Source of the DNA: Ruminococcaceae bacterium UBA5413
GTDB taxonomy: Bacteria; Bacillota; Clostridia; Oscillospirales; Acutalibacteraceae
DNA length: 7,497 nucleotides
Reading direction: 5' to 3'
Assembly (NCBI GenBank): GCA_002409585.1
Contig: DHNP01000023.1
Span: forward strand, 1-7,497
Below the pieces are notes generated by a model. It made no database searches. It was not told the origin of the DNA and worked only from the letters and a program-made list of their open reading frames with translations. This document shows positions 5,776-7,497 of this stretch, one piece after another. Positions within the stretch are counted from its first letter, which is position 1. Each line of letters opens with the position of its first letter. Position numbers and translations under genes: made by a program.

Positions 5776-7284
5776 ATGCTGCTCAGCCTTTGCATGATAG
5801 TCAAAAATGAAGCCGATATCATATCGGGCTGTTTAAAAAGCGTAAAGGGCATAGCTGACGAAATGATAGTTGTAGACACCGGCTCTACTGACGGCACTGC
5901 CGCTTTAGCGGAAAATATGGGCGCTAAAGTATATAATTACGAATGGAATGACAGTTTTTCGGACGCAAGGAATTTTTCGCTTTCCAAAGCAAGCGGCGAC
6001 TGGATACTCGTTATGGATGCGGACGATATACTTGAACCGTCAGACAGGGGAAAAGTCCTCGGCACCGTAAAAAACGCGCCTGCGGACGTTGACCTGTACT
6101 GCTTCAGGACGCTTTGCTACTCAGGGAAAGCCCCGTCTGCGGAAAACGTGCTTATAAACCTTAATATAAGGCTCATAAGGAACGGCAGGGGTTTCAGTTA
6201 TAAAGGCCGCATACACGAGCAGGTCTGCCCCAGTGAAAGCAATAAGGGAAAGTATAAAATAGCCGCGGCTGATATACGCGTACACCATTACGGGTACCTC
6301 GACTGCTTTGTAAAGAAAAAAGATAAACGCGGGAGGAATATTGCCCTTATACAAAAAGAGCTTGACGAAGCGCCGGACGACGCGTTTATGCTTTTTAATA
6401 TGGGAAACGAATACCTTACGCTCGGCATGCCGGAAAAGGCACTTTTGTACTACCGGCAAAGTTTTGAAAGGTTTGACCCCGCAGCCGGCTTTTCATCGTC
6501 CCTGCTCATAAGGATGGCGGCGGCGGACGGGTACCTGCACAGGTACGGCGATATAGTTGGGATTGCGGAGCTTGGTGCAAAGTATTATCCCGAACTGACG
6601 GACTTTGTATATATTATGGCGGACGCCTTCCTGCGGCTCGGAAAAACGCGCCGTGCTGAAAACCTGTTTAAAAAATGCGTAAAGATGGGGCCGGCTCCTT
6701 TGAACGCCAACGGCAGCGCCGGCACCGGAACTTTTAAGCCGCATTTTGCGCTCGGAGGGATATACCTTGCGGAGGGAAACCGCGGCAAAGCACTTTGGCA
6801 TTACCGCAGAGCCGTAAAGTACTGCCCGTACTTTACGGCAGCGTATGCAGCCATGGCCGGCATATATACCGGGGAAAATATGCAGCCTGATAAAATAAGG
6901 AAAAAGCTCATGCGCGCCGCAGGCGGCACAGCTCAAAACACCGCGTTCCATATGATGCTTTCCGACATACTCTATGACAGGGGATTTTATGAGCAGGCCC
7001 TTAAGTCGGCAAAGCTCGCGGCAAAAGCATCGCCTGAGAACTGCGCCGCGTATTACAATGAGGGTGTGTGCCTGTTTTATATGGGAAAGTACAGGGAGGC
7101 TTACGCCGCGCTGCTCAAAGCGGGCGGCAGCGCGTTTGTAAGCAGGTCGGCGTTTTTTCGCATGCTGTGTACCATTTTGGACAGCGGCATAAAAAAGAGC
7201 GAAGGCGTATTTTTTGAAAAAAAAGCTCGACTTTCCGTATTACAGCGTGCTGGAAGCTTTCGCGCGCCTTTCTTACGGGCCTGA
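5776..7284 (+). CDS. Family 2 glycosyltransferase with TPR repeats (frame broken near 3' end)
   Basis: A GT-A fold sugar transferase joined to tetratricopeptide repeats, probably cytoplasmic and acting on a protein or cell-surface acceptor; donor and acceptor are unknown. The catalytic domain starts MLLSLCMIVKNEAD (1-14). It has DTGSTDGT (34-41), EWNDSFSDARN (56-66), the metal-binding DADD (81-84) and RIHEQV (145-150) with HHYGY (169-173). TPR-like helices follow at about 202-235, 275-305, 322-352 and 386-448, each with Gly/Ala spacing and Tyr-rich helices. I prefer ATG at 5776, with GGGAAG (5762-5767) eight bases before it; GTG at 5767 is an in-frame alternative. From codon 481 the frame leaves the true protein at eight A (7217-7224), reading an off-frame tail to a stop at 7282-7284. 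Its architecture recalls SunS-like and other bacterial TPR glycosyltransferases. It probably shares transcription with the upstream repeat-protein gene, past the hairpin. Confidence 0.88.
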   Translation: MLLSLCMIVKNEADIISGCLKSVKGIADEMIVVDTGSTDGTAALAENMGAKVYNYEWNDSFSDARNFSLSKASGDWILVMDADDILEPSDRGKVLGTVKNAPADVDLYCFRTLCYSGKAPSAENVLINLNIRLIRNGRGFSYKGRIHEQVCPSESNKGKYKIAAADIRVHHYGYLDCFVKKKDKRGRNIALIQKELDEAPDDAFMLFNMGNEYLTLGMPEKALLYYRQSFERFDPAAGFSSSLLIRMAAADGYLHRYGDIVGIAELGAKYYPELTDFVYIMADAFLRLGKTRRAENLFKKCVKMGPAPLNANGSAGTGTFKPHFALGGIYLAEGNRGKALWHYRRAVKYCPYFTAAYAAMAGIYTGENMQPDKIRKKLMRAAGGTAQNTAFHMMLSDILYDRGFYEQALKSAKLAAKASPENCAAYYNEGVCLFYMGKYREAYAALLKAGGSAFVSRSAFFRMLCTILDSGIKKSEGVFFEKKARLSVLQRAGSFRAPFLRA

Positions 7285-7497
7285 GAGCGATACGCTTTCA
7301 GACTGGTACGGAACGCCGGCAATATATGAAAAGGCAATCTTCGGCCTGCTCGAAGTGCTTTTGAGGGCCGGAAGGACAAAAGGTTTCCAAAAGGCGCTTT
7401 TGCTGCTGAACCTTATAACCGACGACACAGTACTGCTTTCGCTCGGCAAGCTTTACTGTAATATCCGTATTTGTAGTAAAGCTTGCCGAGCGAAAGC
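7217..7497 (+). pseudogene. Out-of-frame continuation of the TPR glycosyltransferase, running off the right end
   Basis: Reading from 7220 in the next frame gives KKLDFPYYSVLEAFARLSYG and stays open for over 75 codons, through helix-rich segments such as YEKAIFGLLEVLLRAG and LLSLGKLY near 7436-7456. This is the natural continuation of the TPR region. Removing one A from the run at 7217-7224 joins both parts in one frame (EKKLDFPYY). After about 7457 the forward-strand reading (CNIRICSKACRAK) looks unnatural and overlaps the terminal inverted repeat, so it should not be trusted. The true C-terminus is not in the window. Whether the gene is broken in the organism or only in the assembly cannot be decided here. 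Confidence 0.75.
7435..7497. repeat. Terminal 23-bp perfect inverted repeat with 17-base loop
   Basis: Bases 7435-7457 are the exact reverse complement of 7475-7497, the last bases of the window. The loop is 7458-7474. The left arm codes SLGKLY in the glycosyltransferase frame, so it is not a conventional terminator. An arm ending exactly at the sequence end suggests a fold-back chimera from amplification or assembly. Confidence 0.9.

Noticed and set aside
7435..7497. Rho-independent terminator or mobile-element terminal repeat at the right end
   Set aside because: The left arm is in-frame coding sequence, there is no T run, and the right arm stops exactly at the sequence end, which points to an artefact.

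Overview
The window looks like one metagenomic contig from a Clostridia-type Bacillota, plausibly a gut or other anaerobe. This rests on the genes being typical of that group, strong GGAGG-type ribosome binding sites with ATG, GTG and TTG starts, roughly half GC, frequent ATA codons, and a polyamine gene order known from gut Clostridia. No species can be named. Both ends cut through genes, and the right end carries a probable assembly artefact.

Minus strand, 1-4639: a tightly packed polyamine operon transcribed right to left. The order is S-adenosylmethionine decarboxylase (speD), an aspartate-aminotransferase-fold Arg/Lys/Orn decarboxylase, spermidine synthase (speE), agmatinase (speB), and after a 105-bp gap the N-terminal 184 residues of a carboxynorspermidine/carboxyspermidine dehydrogenase. 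The first four genes overlap or nearly abut. Together they would turn arginine into agmatine, then putrescine, then spermidine using decarboxylated S-adenosylmethionine. The fifth gene belongs to the alternative aspartate-semialdehyde route to spermidine, so two spermidine branches are encoded side by side. The partner decarboxylase nspC would be expected just beyond the left edge.

Centre, 4640-5082: a 443-bp divergent intergenic region. Its AT-rich left half holds two candidate minus-strand promoters for the operon (one close to consensus, TTGACT-N16-TATAAT) and a small hairpin before the speD ribosome binding site. Its GC-rich right half holds several inverted repeats, including a perfect 16-bp palindrome, before the plus-strand gene. 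No known riboswitch was recognised.

Plus strand, 5083-7497: a 195-residue protein with 8-residue Pro/Val/Asn repeats and a C-terminal domain resembling DUF6385, then a strong hairpin, then a family 2 glycosyltransferase with TPR repeats. The two genes may form a surface-protein and glycosylation pair; the sequence does not show this directly. The glycosyltransferase frame breaks at a run of eight A (7217-7224) and continues in the next frame to the end. The last 63 bases form a 23-bp perfect inverted repeat whose reverse complement reads as a better TPR helix than the forward strand, suggesting a fold-back chimera at the contig end.
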